From positions 1,685,186-1,707,717 of the forward strand of contig BFEA01000238.1 of NCBI GenBank assembly GCA_003427395.1: 22,532 bases of DNA, read 5' to 3'. Source of the DNA: Chara braunii. Lineage: Eukaryota; Streptophyta; Charophyceae; Charales; Characeae. Positions 8,857-18,971 of the stretch are shown here, piece by piece (the first letter of the stretch is position 1; every line of letters begins with the position of its first letter). Under the pieces are notes generated by a model, which was not told the DNA's origin, did no database searches, and saw only the letters and a list, made by a program, of their open reading frames with translations. Made by a program: the position numbers and the translations under genes.

Positions 8857-9342
8857 GCTAATTTAGCATGGAATGAGAAAAGACAAGCCGCTGCAGAAAC
8901 TCTGTAGGAGAAATTAAAACATGGGGTTGCAGTGCTGGGAGGGTTTTTTTATAATGATGAGGAGGCAATACATTTCATCATCGAGGCAGATCGAGGACGA
9001 GTTGCTGTGGGTGGTGTGCTAATTCAGAAAGATGAAAATGAAAAAGAGAGGTCTCTGAGATTTGAGAGCAAGACTCTTAATTCTACAGAAAGAGGTTGTA
9101 CCGAATTCAGAAAAGAGCTGCTGACAATCATTCATAGCCTCATGTGCTTTAGACACTATGTACTAGGGAGGAGATCCATCTTGAGGACTCATGCATCTAT
9201 TGTGATTGGTGCCATTAAGAAGCATCAATAAGAAGATCCAACAGCTAGTAAGTGGATTGCCTTCATCCGGACTTTTGATTTTAAGTTGGAAAAGATTCGT
9301 ACTGAGAAGAACAGAGCAGATGGCTTAAGCCGGATTGAGTGA
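8857..9342 (+). pseudogene. pol: RNase H domain of pol, decayed
   Basis: Degrades the RNA of RNA-DNA hybrids. It continues in the phase of the RT thumb after TGA 8854, with further stops TAG 8905, TAA 9229 and TGA 9340. Motifs are IIEADRG with the first Asp, VAVGGVLIQKD, then RFESKTLNSTERG and EFRKELL, which carries a catalytic Glu. The usual next Asp after the hydrophobic FILR strand is replaced (SILRTHAS), so a catalytic residue appears lost. After the 9229 stop the family-typical end NRADGLSRIE is present. The order matches chromovirus-like and related Ty3/gypsy RNase H domains. Confidence 0.8.
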
Positions 9343-9723
9343 AGAAAAGAAGAAGAACAAGATGTAAATGGAACGATTGAAGAATCCACCTATGTTGATA
9401 ACTTTCTAAATGAAAATGATGATAAAACCTATAAGGTACCACGCTCCTACAAGTGGAGCTTGTGGTCTGAAGAGAGAGACAGTTGGGGAGAGATCCCTAA
9501 TGCCTCTGTTTCTGAGTCGATTCTTGGGAAAGAAGAAGAGGATGAACCAAATGATTGGTATGCTAGAGTTAACGCAGCTGTTGTGACTGCTCATGAAATA
9601 GGGGAAAACTTTGGTTCAAAGGAAGAAGAGGAAGATGAAAAAAAGGAGGAAGATATATTTTTCATTTCTGAAGAATACGACGAAATTTATCAAGAGATAG
9701 GTAAGAAGATGGAAAGAGAATAG
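9343..9723 (+). pseudogene. pol: Acidic linker between RNase H and integrase
   Basis: An uninterrupted stretch in the pol phase following the TGA at 9340 and ending with TAG 9721, then TGA 9724. The sequence is rich in Glu and Asp (for example KEEEEDEKKEEDIFF) with no known fold. Such variable acidic tethers occur between RNase H and integrase in many Ty3/gypsy elements. It is probably part of the polyprotein and not a separate gene. Confidence 0.55.
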
Positions 9724-9765
9724 TGAAATGAATATTATTGTAAAAATTCAAAGAAGAAGTTCAGA

Positions 9766-10387
9766 TTGAAAAGAGGACATCTCTTTGTGGATGGTAAAGT
9801 AGGACTACCTCCACTAAGAGTGGTCTGTGGTAAAGAGAGACAATTGGAGATAATTGCCGCTCTCCATGAGGGGGTTGCAGGTGGCCACAGAGCTGCTGAG
9901 GCAACCTACTCTAAGATTGTTAAACTTTACTTCTGGTCTGGCATGAGAGATATGATTTTTAAATTTTGTAAATCATGTGTGTTACGTCAGAAGAGGTCTA
10001 CCACAAGAACTATTGAGTCTTTATTCCCTACTATTCTGGTGGAACCAGACAGTAAAATTTATTTGGATCTCATCACCATGCCTTTAGGCAAGGTTGGGAT
10101 GAGATATATATTGAACATGAGAGATAATTTCTCTGGATATGCTGAGGGAAAAACTCTGAAAAGGAACACCGCCGAGCAAGTGGCTGATTGGATAGAAGTC
10201 TATCTCCGGTACCCTTTAATCAGAGAGTTTGTCTCAGACAGAGGATCAGAGTTCAGAAATGAGATTGTAAGAAGGATCACTCTAAAATTGAGTGTCAGAA
10301 TTCGGTATGTGACTACTTAACATCCTCAAGCGAATGCACCTATTGAAAGAGGTCACAGAACTTTGAAAGACTCATTGGCCAAGTGGT
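9766..10387 (+). pseudogene. pol: Integrase zinc finger and catalytic core
   Basis: Inserts element DNA into the host. It shares the phase of the preceding pol part. The N-terminal HHCC zinc finger is seen as LHEGVAGGH and CKSC with the usual spacing. The core has D in YLDLITMP, D in FVSDRGSEF and, after a TAA at 10318, E in NAPIERGHR. The distance between the second Asp and the Glu is 35 residues, counting the stop as one position, which is the classical D-D35-E. The stop stands where the family has Tyr (as in TAYHPQ-N), so one base change explains it. The catalytic triad is intact, unlike those of protease, RT and RNase H. The frame is lost near 10385. Confidence 0.87.
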
Positions 10388-10903
10388 GTGATGAGAGTCA
10401 AGTGGTTTGAAGGAAATCTCGGTAATTGGCGAAAAGTATTAAGAGTTGTTGTCTATGCTGACAACATAACAGTCAAGAGGACTACTGGCTATGCTTCATT
10501 TACTCTGTGGTATGGCCGATATGCTACATTGTCTATTGAGAACATAATCAAGACGTGGTCAAGCCAAGAAAGTGACGGAGACTATTCTATTTCAGAGCTA
10601 CTCCAGATCAGAATGAGGCAAATATCAGAAGTTGATCAGACAATGATGAGTGTTGAAGAGAGAATAACATCCAGCAGATTATCAGATTAAGAGAGATGGA
10701 ACAAGAAAAGATATATAAGAAAGGAGAAACTCAAAGTTGGTGATGTTGTCCTCCTATTCGATAGTTTTCTTGAGACTCAATGGACTAAACGATTGGAGCC
10801 CAGATGGCTTGGTCCTTACAAAATCACAGGAGAAGCAGAAGACAAAGTTTATGAGATTTCAAAGATGGATGGATCCAGGGTTCATGACATGGTATCGGGG
10901 TGA
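10388..10903 (+). pseudogene. pol: Integrase C-terminal part with GPY/F-type domain
   Basis: A shift of phase from the core. The frame runs from 10388 with a TAA at 10688 and ends with TGA at 10901. The first part (NWRKVLRVVVYADNITVKRTTGYASF, then LWYGRYATLSIE) is the typical helix after the integrase core. The second, after the stop, has LKVGDVVLLFDS and PRWLGPYKI, the GPY/F module that binds DNA in Ty3/gypsy integrases. No chromodomain is seen after it. The last residues lead to the end of pol near 10945. Confidence 0.82.
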
Positions 10904-11342
10904 AGACTCTGTAAGTTCATTTTCAGAAACCTTGAACTGATCCCTACGGCGATCTCAAAGCGAGGAAAGAAAGGTCAGTCGTCCAAGTGAGAGAATGGTT
11001 CTAGAGAACTGAGACAAAAGTACAGTAAGACGATGAGACAACAAAACTCGTTTTTTTTCAGCAGACTATGATCGCTTTTGCATGGTCAATTCAGCATTTC
11101 AATTTTTCAGCATGTCAATTAATTTTCTGTTTCAGTAAGCAACGAAGTTAATAAGGCTATATCCTTGGTGCAGTGCTACAGTCGATCCATGAGTGTTAAG
11201 TCCCTGAGAGTGGAAAAATAACTGTGAGATGTTGTTTTCGTCAGCAATAACACAGTGTCAAAGATCTGAGGAACTCATGGTTGTGGCACACGAGAAGATG
11301 TAATCAACTTTATTCTGAGGATAAAGAGAAAAGCATGGTGGG
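10904..11342 (+). other. 3' noncoding region with possible polypurine tract
   Basis: No convincing gene. A purine run, aaagcgaggaaagaaagg, at 10957-10974 directly downstream of pol could be the polypurine tract that primes plus-strand synthesis, but it is not followed by a TG start. Other purine runs before a TG occur at about 11207 and 11316. The start of the 3' LTR is therefore unresolved between about 10975 and 11340. Confidence 0.3.
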
Positions 11343-11747
11343 CATAAAAAAGTTCAGTTATGTTTGATTGAGAGTTGTCAGCAGAAGATCCTCGTGTCTC
11401 TTACTAAGTTGTCCATCCCATAAATTCAGATGAAGACAGACATAAAGAAGTTCAGCTTTACTTGACTGAAAGTTGTCAGTAAAGGGACTTCATGTTTCTT
11501 GACTAAGTTGTCTGTTTTCACTCAGAAGAGGGAAGGGACCTCTTTGAGATCAGCATTTCAGTATTTCCTTGGGACTGACGGAACGTTTCTTGGAAAAGAG
11601 ATTCCCAGCTGAGGGAAGGCACCTCTCTGGGGTCAGCACTAAGTATCCTTCTTGAGTTTGAAGGGAGGTCTCCTGCAAGGGCTAGATGCTGGTTATCATG
11701 TTGTTGTTCAGTGCCTCTTGAGACTGAAGGGACGTCATTGAGAAATG
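11343..11747 (+). repeat. Degenerate tandem repeats, 98-bp and 83-bp spacing
   Basis: The segment at 11343-11415 recurs at 11441-11514, 98 bases away (cataaa-aagttcag, then gttgtcag, then actaagttgtc). A second pair, gagggaagg-acctct, lies at 11528 and 11611, 83 bases apart. No ORF of interest. This is probably part of the 3' LTR U3. Confidence 0.7.
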
Positions 11748-11833
11748 TTTGTCCTGTTACTTGGGGCATAGGCAGCCTGCTTGTGGGTTATGATATGCTT
11801 GCCTGATTGTCTGTGCGTGGGGTTTTCTTCTCT
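11748..11833 (+). repeat. LTR segment shared with 1536-1618
   Basis: About 85 bases match the fragment beside the satellite, with few substitutions and one single-base gap. The two copies lie upstream and downstream of the gag-pol region in the same orientation, as expected of paired LTRs. Confidence 0.75.
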
Positions 11834-12588
11834 AACCTAAAGATGCATTGATTGTCGGGGTTAGCCAGAGCCTTACCGCAGTAGGTTGCAATTCCGTAGT
11901 CGACTGAGGCTAAGACTCCGGGGGTCTGGCCTATGAGGTCGAAAGGGGTCAGCTGGAACCCTACCGCAGTTAGAGTATGCAATCCAGTGAGGTTCGCCAG
12001 AGCCTAGAACCGTGGTTGGACCGGGTCCCACGTTCAAAATTTTGGGCGGGGCAGCGAGCGCCCCTGGCCAAAAACTGGTGGGTGAGTCGGTCCCCGACCG
12101 TAGTGGTCAAATACGAGTTTGGGAGAGTTTGACTGACGGGACGTCTACTGTCACAAGGTGACCAGACCCGCTATCGTCTGGGTGTCCTGGCGAGAGTGCC
12201 AAAGGGCTATCATACTCGAATAGTGGGTATGCTGGTCCTGACCTAGAGGCAGGTCAAAGGGGTTGTCAAGACAAATGGTCTGACTAGTCCTGGCCTGAGG
12301 CGGGCCGAATGAGGTATGTCAGACTGACGGGACGTCTGTCGTTCCTGGCTAGTGGTGGGTCAAAATCAAGGCAATCAATAACTCTTGGGTGTGAAGAATT
12401 GTCTTGTTGTGTTTTATTATTTTATTATTTTTTTATTTTTTTATTTTTTTATTTTATTATTTTAATCTGGGTTTATTTTGTCTGCTTCTCGCTTGGCTGT
12501 TAATTATTAGGGAGCCTGCTTGCTGAGGCATAGTCTGTTGTCTGTGGAACTTGTTGTATTGCAGATTTTGTGTAGGTTCACTTGAAGT
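11834..12588 (+). other. Noncoding, GC-rich then T-rich, with recurring motif
   Basis: No gene seen. The exact 16-mer gactgacgggacgtct occurs at 12131 and 12322, and close variants occur at 11573 and 11722. A duplicated taccgcagt...gcaat...ccagagcct pattern lies near 11870 and 11963. A low-complexity T/A tract (TTTTATT units) spans 12409-12466. Likely LTR-type noncoding DNA. Confidence 0.6.
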
Positions 12589-12589
12589 T

Positions 12590-12836
12590 CCTAGACCAGA
12601 GAAAAGAAAAAAGGGTTTGGTATCCCTTTTTCCTTGTCTGAGAAGTTGAGGAGACGCCTCACTCAGACCAGAGAAAGAAGACAGGGTTTGGTATCCCCTA
12701 AGTCACTTGAGAAGTTGAGAAGATATCTCGCTCAGACCAGAGAAATAAGACAGGGTTTGGTATCCCCTGAATTACTTAAGAAGTTTAGAAGGTATCTTGC
12801 TCAAGCCAGAGAAATAGAAAAAAGGGTTTGGTATGC
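12590..12836 (+). repeat. About 70-bp tandem repeat, 3.5 copies
   Basis: The motif gggtttggtat recurs at 12613, 12684, 12753 and 12823 (spacings 71, 69 and 70), each preceded by cagaccagagaaa-like sequence and followed by gagaagttgagaagat. An 85-codon open frame through it is a consequence of the repeats and I do not call it a gene. Confidence 0.85.
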
Positions 12837-13105
12837 CCGACTCCCAGCGTGGCAGGCTGGACAACTGTCTCATGCATTAGCATCAAACTGACAATGTTTC
12901 GATTTTACAGCCAGGGTGAAGGTTAAAGTAACCTTTCCCTGCCATGAAATTCAGATTGAGAACAGATATCAGAATAAAAATACGAGGTTAGAACCAGCAG
13001 CAAACGAGAAAGTGGAAACATAATCCTTCTTAAATTTATTTGGTGGCCGACAAGCAGCCTGGTTCACGAGGAACCTGCATCCCCGACCTTAAGATGTTCA
13101 AACTC
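12837..13105. other. No feature recognised
   Basis: Roughly 270 bases with no usable frame, RNA gene or clear repeat. Confidence 0.4.
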
Positions 13106-13546
13106 TCAAGCCAGGGACGCTATGAAGTGAGGCGTGAAATGAAAGGCAGGTAAGGGAACTGACTCAGAAGGTTGAGAAAAAGTCACGCTTATACAGAATA
13201 TAGAGGGAGCAGTGTAAGGAACGGAGGGGACAGTCACTAGGGCCCTACTCGTTGTGGGAGTGATGGGGGCTCTGGGAGTATAGGAAGGGGAGGAAGTGTT
13301 GGATGCGCATTTGCGCGCCTCGAACTTCTTCTGAAAGTACTCCATCTTATCTGGGGATGGAGTTCTTTCGCACCACGTTGGCATTGAGTGGGTAAGGTAA
13401 GGCCTCGAATGAGCACCGTAACCACACGACTCGTCTTCCTTCTCCTCCGAACTATACTCACGTCGTGCACGAACCGGCGGCTCTTCACGCGCCTTCCTAC
13501 CTCTACCTCCTCTTCCGCTTCCCTGTCCCCTACGTACCTCAGGCAT
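13106..13546 (-). CDS. Hypothetical Arg/Ser/Pro-rich protein
   Basis: A minus-strand frame beginning with ATG at 13546 gives 146 residues, opening MPEVRRGQGSGRGGRGRKA. This RGG-type, strongly basic start is followed by charged residues (SSEEKEDES) and then a Thr/Pro/Ser-rich tail. The open frame extends further upstream without an ATG. No family is recognised. RGG-rich starts occur in RNA-binding proteins and in some retroelement gag proteins, but composition alone is weak evidence. Overlapping frames on the other strand are equally long, so the call is uncertain. Confidence 0.28.
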   Translation of the reverse strand: MPEVRRGQGSGRGGRGRKAREEPPVRARREYSSEEKEDESCGYGAHSRPYLTHSMPTWCERTPSPDKMEYFQKKFEARKCASNTSSPSYTPRAPITPTTSRALVTVPSVPYTAPSIFCISVTFSQPSESVPLPAFHFTPHFIASLA

Positions 13547-15000
13547 GGTGCGAGGCTGAGCGCCGCTCGAAGAAGAAAACGAAAAGATAAAAGGTGTACA
13601 GCAAAGATCAGCGAGGCGTGGGTCACACGGTGAAACCAAGTGTTTGACGAAAGGAAAGAGAAAAGGAAAAGAAAGCACTATGATGAGAGAGAGTCTGATG
13701 ATCGGCGCAATAGCACTACGATGAATCGATGTGACGTACTGAAAATGAATGAGAATCCTAACCTGTGCACTGTTTTATACACCTCAACCGAAGCATTCGG
13801 ACCCAGCGGGGACATTGGGTGAGGGGTTTGGTATTATGTCGGAGGGCGTGGTGTCCTGACCCTCCTCTGAGTGCCGAGTTCCTGATTGGTGCCAGCCCTC
13901 ACTCAGATGTCACTGTCTGTGTATTCACGAACCTCTCCAATGCTTCAAGTATGCCTGAGTCGTTTATAACAATGGGATGGTCCAGTTGGTGCCTGCCCTC
14001 AGCAAAAGGGTGCGCCACTGGACTTTCCATTGGTCCACGCAGGCTCAGCGCCCTGCTGTACAGCAGAGCACTACCGGCCAGTGGCCGTCGTAGTCGCCAG
14101 GTTCGCCCAGGGATGCAGAAGTAGATAGGTCGGCGCAGTCTTTTCTACTGCGCGCCGATCAGTCCCTGGTCAAGTTTATGGATTAGGTGCGTAGGCTCGC
14201 TGGTACAGTCGGACAAATAAGGGGTGAAAGAAAAGGAAAGAAAAGGAAAAAGGGGAATAGGAAGAGAAAAAGGAAAGCGAGGTGTCAGATCCATGCACAG
14301 ATTTGGGCCCTCGCTTTAGTTTGGGGCGATCTAGTGACCTCTGACTACGGCGCCGATATGACTTTCTTTTCATTCCTTACTTCGTTTCGTTATTATTATT
14401 ATTAATTATTATTATCATTACTAATTCCTTTCAGTTGTCCTTTCGGCCTGTCATTTCGGGGGAAGGCCAACGGTTCAGGCCTCGAGCTCAAGCTGTGGTC
14501 TACAGCCTGGGCTGGCCCGACCTCTCGTATATCACCTGCGCCAGACCTGCTCGGCCGAGCATCGTGCAGTGGGACCCCAAAAAAGGGGGGGCCCGCGGCC
14601 GCATCGGTAGGAGGCTTATCACCCCCATGGAAGGTCATAGGCCCCCTCCTTGCCATCGGACACGGGTACCGGATAGAAGCAGGCAGATTTCGTATTTTGA
14701 AGGGGGAAAGACGATCGTCGGTATCCCGTTATGGGACCACCTCATCGCATATGTCGTCACATATTCAAAAGGAAAAATGAAAAAGGGCGGTGGTTGACCG
14801 TGAAAAGCCTGTGTATGCTACGACTGTTGGAGTTCGGCTTTGCTGCTTTTCTTCGGTCTGCTCGTTTTGCGAGGCCTTGAATAATAAAATATTTTTCTTT
14901 CCTTTTTATTTTGTTATTTTGCTCAAGTCTATTAGTTTACGAGTTACAGATTTTCAGATACTGAACGCGGAAAATTATTTGAACCCCTCGTTTAAAATAC
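13547..15000. other. Unassigned region with simple-sequence tracts
   Basis: No convincing gene. It contains a nearly pure purine tract at about 14225-14283 (gaaaggaaaagaaagg-like), a second purine run at 13646-13675, an ATT microsatellite at 14389-14420 and a GC-rich patch at 14560-14610 with a G run. Open frames here have no recognisable protein motifs and overlap in opposite strands. Confidence 0.5.
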
Positions 15001-17700
15001 AGGGTTCGTGAAGGGAAGTGACTCTATAAAAGAGAGAGGCGAGTCTTTGAGATAGCATACATACTCGTGGGCTGAGGCGCGAGAGCTAAGTAGCGAAGGG
15101 AATGTGCGGTAACTCGCCTGCTGGTGCACACTAATGCTCTAAGTGTTAAGGGAGGGGTCATTCCGGAACTTGGCGCCTTGCTGTCGTGTGTCGTCCAGCA
15201 AAGAGAGAGGTTCGATCATGGTGCGAAGTAGCGGACTGTATGGCTACAGGCCAAGATGCATCCAGTCTCTCTGCAGATGGGAAAGGATGTCGGGGGATGG
15301 ACCGACCGTGACTGCCATCTTGGACTGAGAGCGACGCCAGTGACCTGAACGTGGTGACCCATTCCTCGAATGGACTGGACCAGTGGAGACACGACCACCC
15401 ACCTGTTGAGCCTGTTGAGAGCGGCTCGGAGGCCAACTCAAGGCGGTGGAAAGGCTAGGCCTCTGGGGACGGCTAAGGAAGAAAAACTCGCGAAGGGTGT
15501 TTCAGACCCCAGTGCGAGCAGGCGCAGTGACTGGGTCGAGAGGCGGTTACACGTGGGGGCCCAGCTACACAGTGTGTGTGGGACGAGCCAGAGGTGGTGA
15601 ACGCGCGTGAGAATCAGTGTGAGTGGGTCACTAACGCAACTTTTCTCAGGCGAGTGCTCGGGAGAAGCGGTTGATGTCAAACAACTGGTCGTGCACGAGC
15701 ATGGAGCGTGAGCCTACTGCGTTCGTCAGAGAAGTGCGAAACAAGTGGGCTCGTGGAGAGCGGGACAGAGCACGAGGCTGTGACTAGTATACTCAGTCTA
15801 TGCGTGGCACGTTGACGCAGAGGGGCAAAAGCATCGGCGTGGCGCGCGAGTGATCAGGCGGACAATGCTCAGTTGGCGAGTGTAAGTGAGGGCGAGATGG
15901 GGTGCGCGTGAATGTAGAACGAGAGAGAGGGAAGAAAGAAGTCAGACACAGGAGGAGGGAAGAAAATCGTCTTACTTGAGCTGTTGACGTCTGCGTGAGC
16001 GAGTTGACGCGTCTCTCGGAGTGAGGCTTTGAGCTTCTATGACAGAGCTGGTCTAGACGGCGCCAAGAATGAAAGGGATGTCCGTGTGCGTAAGCGGAAA
16101 CACGGGGTTACTCGGTATAGTTGACATCAATTGTTGCCTCGATGCTCTCGTATGGCAAGCAAGTCTGCCAATGATGCCATGTACTACAGAAAAGTCAAAA
16201 CGTAACCCCAATCGCTAGCTTTAGTGGTTCTAAAAGGGGCCAAGTGAGAATCCACGCGCTGTTAATAAGCGTCACTATCTTGACACATGCATACCTGGGT
16301 GACGTGTACTAGGACGATACAGAGAGAGGCGAAAGGAGACGCTCCCCCGTGAATGGAAACAGGTTGATCCGCACTTAGAGGAATCTGACAGCTTCGACTT
16401 CCCAGCTCAGATCACTTCGCCGTTGACACAGGTTAACTCTTGCAAGATAGCTAACTCACACTCTTCAAGCCGCTCATCACCCTCTTCGCGAGGCTGTTAC
16501 TTCCGGTTCTAGTGAGGCTATGAACTCATGAGTGCAATGTTGTCAGGCTCGGAAGTAAGAGATAACGCCAGTCAGTGTTGGTCTGGCAGTCTGACCATAC
16601 TCGAAGGACTATCTGGCCTTTAGTGTGTGCTCGACTATTCAAGCTCTATTAATGGGCGAGGGCACAGTGTAAGCCTCTTATTGAAGAGATGGTAAGTTCA
16701 TTAATTAGGAGTTGGCGGGTAGTTCTCTCGTGTTAGGGTGTGTACGATTACTAGCGAGAGTGAGTGAGGTACAACCACCTTTCTGTCTGCTTTCAGTAGT
16801 CCTGGGACAATTGCCAAGCGAGTTGACAGATCCCTGCGAGGTCTCAGTTGATCAGGGGTTATGAAGTCAGTCATTCGACGAGGTAAGGGGGTAAAAAGCG
16901 AAAGAGTGAGCCGGCACAGCTAATCATGGTTTAACCAGCCATACTAACGGGAAAACTTGAGTGGAGGGAAGATCGACCGCCTAAGAAATCTTTTGGTATC
17001 TGGGCTTGTATGAGTCTGGACCTAATGATGTTTATCCCTTAAAGCTTACTTTCATGTTAAGCCTGACTCTATATATAGACTCTATCATTTGGTTTGGCGA
17101 TTTTGTTTCTGTGATCAGGTAAGACCAAGATGATGGGCTTACCTTGGGGAGAAATGTGCTTTTAATATTAACAGGATTGCGTAATCAAACCAACAGTTTG
17201 TGTGAATGATTGCTATCAATTTAAGTTAGGAAAAATTTTAAGGTGAGGGAGATCTTAATTTGGCTGCTCGCTTCGTCCTCGTGTTCGCACTCAAGGTGCT
17301 ACAGCTCTGCCCAATTAATGAGGCAATTGCCCTCCATAATCTTCTCGTGTAAATTGAAAATTGATTGAGATTGAGAAGTGTTTCTCGCCGAAACAAACAG
17401 AAAGGTGAAATTAGTTCACCTAACCAACTGCGCAGATAAGACTCAGGGTTACTCTGATTATGGGTATGGTTGGCATCGAAAATCCGCCTGCGATAATGCT
17501 CGTCTATAAGTGATGTGATCATTGTCTAGGTTCTCACTGGTAGATTCGGACAAGGAAGAAAGGCAAGCGTTAGAGTGAACGAGGGTTGCGAGCGAGTTTG
17601 ACTAGAGTCTGAGGATACTGCATAACCAATTCATTGTATTTCCTCCCCCGTCGAATGGGTAAGAAAAAAATTATATTGAGGGGCGTGGCATACCTACTAA
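15001..17700. other. Long stretch without recognised genes
   Basis: Mostly stop-rich in every frame, with mixed GC content. TATA-like strings occur at 15024-15032 (ctataaaag) and 17068-17080 (tctatatatagac), but no coding sequence follows them convincingly. Overlapping frames near 15150-15680 and a 94-codon minus-strand frame at 17238-17522 show no family motifs. No tRNA or rRNA is visible. Confidence 0.5.
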
Positions 17701-18199
17701 TTGAGTTCCTCCTTGATGGGGATTAATAAAGTGTCTGTCCAACATCTAAGTAGTCGTGTGTGTAACCTACTTGCCAACATGAAGGCAGTCGATCCGTACA
17801 TAGCAATCGTAACGCACGAGTTTCATCTGTCCTTCTTATTCGGAGCTTGCACCCTTGAGTGTCGTACTCTCAACTGGGACGGTATCAAGTCTGGGGTGAT
17901 CAATATTTTATACTTCGCTCAGAGGCGATGGTCTGATGAACAAGAAAATGAAAATCTTGTGGCCTAAGTCCTAGCCACGAGAGCTGGATTTTGAACTTTT
18001 ACACGAAGAAGGCTTCGTATGATGTGCGAGATATTCTGAAAGATATCATCATTCTTCCTATGGCCAGTCCCTAAGGTCTAAACCACAGAGAGATTAGTGA
18101 TCTGAATGGTACTATAATCAGGGAGTTACCCTCCCCCTCTGCGCAGACCGAGAGACATCGGTTGATACGTGTTGCTCAAGAGGGAAAACGTAACAGATG
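17701..18199 (+). pseudogene. Possible broken coding fragment
   Basis: A frame open from 17701 to TAA 17965 contains YIAIVTHEFHLSF and NWDGIKSGVINILYFAQRRW, a hydrophobic, protein-like composition. From about 17938 another phase is open (WILNFYTKKASYDVRDILK) to 18199 with one TAA at 18072. Two adjoining open stretches in shifted phase with plausible composition suggest a former gene with one frameshift and one stop. The string VTHEF, followed later by NW-D and a helix, faintly recalls VHTEF and HWGDLID of the LTR ORF, but this is too weak to claim. No family recognised. Confidence 0.3.
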
Positions 18200-18510
18200 A
18201 TGTCGTGTATTCACATGCGGTCGCGGGATAGATTACCGTCAATTATCATTGAGAATCAAACCTTTGCAGTCTATCTCCCGTGATAGGGGCATTTTCACAC
18301 GAGAGAAATTGTTGTCGTAACACCCCTGGACTTAACTTGTGTAAATGTCGTTTTGGGTGACTTGGCATGGTATATTGTATAGGCCGCACGTAGTGATAAG
18401 TTCGTAAGCGTGAGCTACGAACAACTGAGGTCATAACTCCGTCATTCGGTGCCTCACGCTCGGACGAGAGACTTGACCTTCTAGTTGATAACTTTTACTC
18501 TCACAGGCAG
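18200..18510. other. No gene; weak hairpin
   Basis: Only an imperfect inverted repeat (cgggatagatt near 18224, agtctatctcccg at 18268) is seen. Confidence 0.4.
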
Positions 18511-18620
18511 GTAGAGGACCACGAGGTCCACGGAGTTAGTGTTATGTGGCCAGCTTGAGGCAGACTGTAGACCACGAGGTCCACATAACCTCGTAAGGGC
18601 TCATATGAGGCAGACTGTAG
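18511..18620. repeat. Short interleaved direct and inverted repeats
   Basis: accacgaggtccac occurs twice (18518 and 18571). gaggcagactgtag occurs twice (18557 and 18607, 50 bases apart). gttatgtgg (18541) and ccacataac (18581) are inverted copies. Possibly a footprint of excised or rearranged elements. Confidence 0.7.
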
Positions 18621-18780
18621 TCAGTGACCTTGGACTGTTATAGCATCCTATTTTCTGAATATCTTAGAGGACCTTCGAACAAATTGCCTGGCACTGCTTA
18701 CATAAGATTCCTCACGTCTCCCTCATATCACTGGCAAAGCTCAAGAGGCACTTCCCTGATAATGTTACTGGCGCGGACAA

Positions 18781-18971
18781 AAAGTCATTGTCTTGTTTTC
18801 CTTTTCTGTGGTGATTCATTATGAGTCCGGACTGAACCACCAGTACTCCTAGAACGAGCTATCACTTGATCCTACNAAAGTCATTGTCTTGTTTTCCTTT
18901 TCTGTGGTGATTCATTATGAGTCCGGACTGAACCACCAGTACTCCTAGAACGAGCTATCACTTGATCCTAC
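18781..18971. repeat. Exact 95-bp tandem duplication across an N
   Basis: Bases 18781-18875 are repeated without a difference at 18877-18971, with a single N between them. Eight more Ns follow nearby or later (18974, 18984, 19000, 19002, 19107, 19171, 19223 and 19894). A perfect repeat joined by an N most likely reflects two contig ends overlapping in the assembly, not biology. Confidence 0.85.

Noticed and set aside
13237-13633. Overlapping ORFs on both strands beside the minus-strand RGG ORF
   Set aside because: GC-rich sequence produces long open frames in several phases. No motifs favour these.
14402-14797. 84- and 120-codon ORFs on opposite strands
   Set aside because: Mutual overlap, proline/arginine-rich by composition only, no family motif.
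15024-15032. TATA-like box ctataaaag
   Set aside because: No coding frame or LTR feature follows, so there is no reason to call it a promoter.
15158-15680. Cluster of five overlapping short ORFs
   Set aside because: Antiparallel and overlapping in different frames with no recognisable domain.
17238-17522. 94-codon minus-strand ORF with ATG
   Set aside because: No homology signal or domain seen, and the surrounding sequence is stop-rich. Not strong enough to call.
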